The notes under the pieces are model-generated. The model worked only from the letters and a program-made list of their open reading frames with translations, made no database searches and was not told where the DNA came from. From JBKPDV01 sp046728075 (GTDB lineage: Bacteria; Acidobacteriota; Thermoanaerobaculia; UBA5066; Gp7-AA6): a stretch of DNA of 9,274 nt. Position numbers and translations under genes: made by a program. The stretch's first letter is position 1. Every line of letters begins with the position of its first letter. Shown one piece after another: positions 7,953 to 9,274 of this stretch. The stretch spans positions 1 to 9,274 of the forward strand of contig JBKPDV010000298.1 in NCBI GenBank assembly GCA_046728075.1. Reading direction: 5' to 3'.

Positions 7953-7973
7953 CTACCGACTACCGACTACCGA
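7953..7973. repeat. 7-bp tandem repeat, CTACCGA x3, in the convergent intergenic gap
   Basis: Three exact head-to-tail copies of CTACCGA lie at 7953-7959, 7960-7966 and 7967-7973, followed by a partial CT. They occupy most of the 48-base gap between the pilT stop and the stop of the minus-strand gene. Related CCGACT words also occur just upstream (7936-7941). The function is unknown; slipped-strand expansion or a dispersed intergenic repeat family are both possible. Confidence 0.85.
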
Positions 7974-7978
7974 CTGTT

Positions 7979-9115
7979 TTAAGGCAGCGTGTACTGGCAG
8001 CCCTGGATGGTCCCCCCGACGGGGACATTCAAAAAGCTCGTCGCGCATTTGGGCCCGGAGTCGGAGAGGACCGTCAGGGCCACCGCGATCGTGGCCGGGG
8101 TGCCCGCGCCGCAGCCCTTGCCCGTCAGCATCACCCGGTAGGTCCCGTCGGGAATCGTTCCCTGCAGCAGCACACGCTCGCTCCTCTGCGCCGCTGACTC
8201 GCAGCCGGCAGGCAGATTGGTTCCCACCGACTGGCCGCTCGCATTGACGATCTGCACGTCCACATCCCCCACTCCGCTCCAGACCGCGTCCGCCTCGATC
8301 AACCTCTGCAGCACCGGTGTCGGCGTGGGCGTGCGCGTCGCCGTCGGCGTGGCCGTCGGCGTCGAGGTCGGGACCGCCGTCGGAGTCGACGTGTTGCTCG
8401 ACTTGTTGTTGTTGGCAATGATCGCGGCCGCCGCTCCCGCGACCACGACCCCTCCCACGATCAGCGCCGTCTTGCCCCCGCCTGCGCCCCCGGCCTTGGC
8501 GGCCGTACCGGTCGTCGCACCGGACGTCCCCTGCAACGCCTGCGCGACAGCCACCGTCGCGCCGGAAAACAAAATCACAAACGCAATGTCCCGGCGGTTG
8601 AAACCCGGCGGCACTGGATTCTGACCCTCACGCGTCAATCCGATCGTCAGTCCAGCCCCATCCTTGCCAACCACCATCCCCTTGCTCTTGCACGCATTCC
8701 CGGGAACGACCGGCGGCGTGTACTCTCTCGTCTCCGCATTCAAGGACTCCACGTCCCGCGCTCGGACCTTGTAATCAATCGCCTTGATCTCGGGCAACGG
8801 CCGCGGCAGCACCCCCTCCAGGTTCTGCGGCACACCCTTCATCGGCGTGTAGTAAAAATCTTCCGTACCGGCCGCCCGGAAATACACGTACCCACGGTCA
8901 AACCGGGGGGGCGGCGCGACCTGAGCATCCACGAGTGGCGCCATATCCGTCGTCACACATCCCAACGGATCGTGCCCAATCGACAACGACGACTGCCCGG
9001 GGCGGGGCGCCCCGGCCGCCTGCGAGCCGTTCACACTGGCCACGTTCATCCCCAACACCAGCGTCACACTCACGACCAACGAAACCCCGCGCCGCCGGTC
9101 TGTCACGCCGCTCAT
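7979..9115 (-). CDS. Hypothetical exported or membrane-anchored protein with Pro-Thr linker and Cys-rich C-terminal domain
   Basis: The protein is 378 residues and I do not recognise its family. The N-terminus has RRR followed by a hydrophobic core (VSLVVSVTLVLGMNVA, 11-26) and an Ala-containing candidate cleavage region (SQAAGA), so it looks like a Sec signal peptide. Residues 40-175 are a soluble region with one Cys at 53 and one at 142. Residues 177-193 are moderately hydrophobic. After a Gly/Ala-rich stretch, a strong hydrophobic segment KTALIVGGVVVAGAAAAII (215-233) could be a membrane helix. Next come an Asn/Ser/Thr stretch, a Pro-Thr linker (244-267) and a domain of about 110 residues with Cys at 305, 335, 357 and 373, compatible with two disulfides. 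The phrase IPDGTYRVMLTGKGCG resembles beta-sandwich domains of secreted proteins. The start ATG has GGGAG (9124-9128) 8 bases upstream and overlaps the preceding gene's stop as ATGA, indicating translational coupling. An envelope location is inferred. Confidence 0.85.
   Translation of the reverse strand: MSGVTDRRRGVSLVVSVTLVLGMNVASVNGSQAAGAPRPGQSSLSIGHDPLGCVTTDMAPLVDAQVAPPPRFDRGYVYFRAAGTEDFYYTPMKGVPQNLEGVLPRPLPEIKAIDYKVRARDVESLNAETREYTPPVVPGNACKSKGMVVGKDGAGLTIGLTREGQNPVPPGFNRRDIAFVILFSGATVAVAQALQGTSGATTGTAAKAGGAGGGKTALIVGGVVVAGAAAAIIANNNKSSNTSTPTAVPTSTPTATPTATRTPTPTPVLQRLIEADAVWSGVGDVDVQIVNASGQSVGTNLPAGCESAAQRSERVLLQGTIPDGTYRVMLTGKGCGAGTPATIAVALTVLSDSGPKCATSFLNVPVGGTIQGCQYTLP
8315..8386 (-). 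repeat. Degenerate hexamer repeat coding the Pro-Thr linker
   Basis: The DNA is a run of imperfect 6-base units (plus strand GTCGGC/GTGGGC/GTCGCC-like) that encodes TPTAVPTSTPTATPTAT and RTPTPTP on the minus strand. Low-complexity Pro-Thr spacers of this kind commonly separate domains in exported proteins and can vary in length between strains. Confidence 0.8.
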
Positions 9116-9273
9116 CGCTCCATCTCCCGCACCCCCGGCCGTCCCACCACCGTCACCGCCGCCTCGTACTGCCCTCCACCGACCAACTCCAACCCGTACT
9201 CCCCTGTCAATCCGTAGGCCGATAAATCGAAACTCCCAACCTCCCAGCTCCCCACCACCAGCCGCCTCTCCAC
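9112..9273 (-). CDS. C-terminal end of an unknown protein, overlapping the next gene by ATGA, 5' end outside window
   Basis: Reading the minus strand, the frame ending in TGA at 9114-9112 is open for 53 codons to the window edge. The product fragment contains VGSWEVGSFDLSAYGLTGEY, then GLELVGGGQYEAAVTVVGRP and the end REMER. The alternating hydrophobic and Gly/Tyr pattern suggests beta-strands, perhaps a C-terminal beta-sandwich. I do not recognise the family. Its stop overlaps the ATG of the downstream 378-residue gene by four bases, so the two are very probably one operon. The GGGAG used as the downstream ribosome site lies inside this coding region. The short length and the edge position limit certainty. 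Confidence 0.65.
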   Translation of the reverse strand: MERRLVVGSWEVGSFDLSAYGLTGEYGLELVGGGQYEAAVTVVGRPGVREMER

Positions 9274-9274
9274 A

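Noticed and set aside
8217..8624. Plus-strand open frame of 135 codons opposite the Pro-Thr linker gene
   Set aside because: It is a Val/Gly/Ala mirror of the linker and hydrophobic segment, with no ribosome site; the minus-strand gene has a signal peptide and coupled start.

Overview
The window is GC-rich bacterial DNA, almost fully coding, with strong codon-position bias. The organism looks like an Acidobacteriota-type soil or sediment bacterium. This is an inference from gene content: membrane Ser/Thr kinases fused to PD40 beta-propeller or TolB-like/TPR halves, the kinase C-terminus ending in NWTALLRK, an S46 dipeptidyl-peptidase, a PilT retraction ATPase, and secreted proteins with Pro-Thr linkers. 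No rRNA or other marker in the window fixes the phylum.

Layout. Positions 2-619 (+) hold the C-terminal end of an S46 (DPP7/DPP11-type) dipeptidyl-peptidase that enters from the left edge. Positions 682-3345 and 3362-5800 (+) are two tandem receptor-like Ser/Thr kinases separated by only 16 bases. Both have a cytoplasmic kinase domain and one membrane helix. The first then carries PD40/WD40-like propeller repeats; the second carries a TolB-N/FlgO-like domain and TPRs. Positions 5860-6342 (+) encode a small acidic protein of unknown function that appears to consist of two diverged copies of one domain. Positions 6383-7930 (+) encode a PilT-type ATPase with a long N-terminal extension joined by a Pro-Ala linker.

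On the minus strand, converging on pilT, are a membrane-associated or secreted 378-residue protein with a Pro-Thr linker (7979-9115) and the tail of its upstream neighbour (9112-9273), which overlaps it by ATGA. No stretch over 300 bases lacks a gene. The longest plus-strand gaps are 62 and 59 bases, and the convergent gap of 48 bases holds a 7-bp tandem repeat.

How the genes may work together: the kinase pair is probably co-transcribed and senses envelope or periplasmic state. PilT powers type IV pilus retraction, and the small duplicated protein just upstream is a candidate partner by position only. No defence system, mobile element, CRISPR array or RNA gene was seen. The most interesting signals are two apparent internal domain duplications in adjacent genes: the PilT N-terminal extension, which looks like a decayed second copy of PilT's own N-terminal domain, and the duplicated unknown protein.
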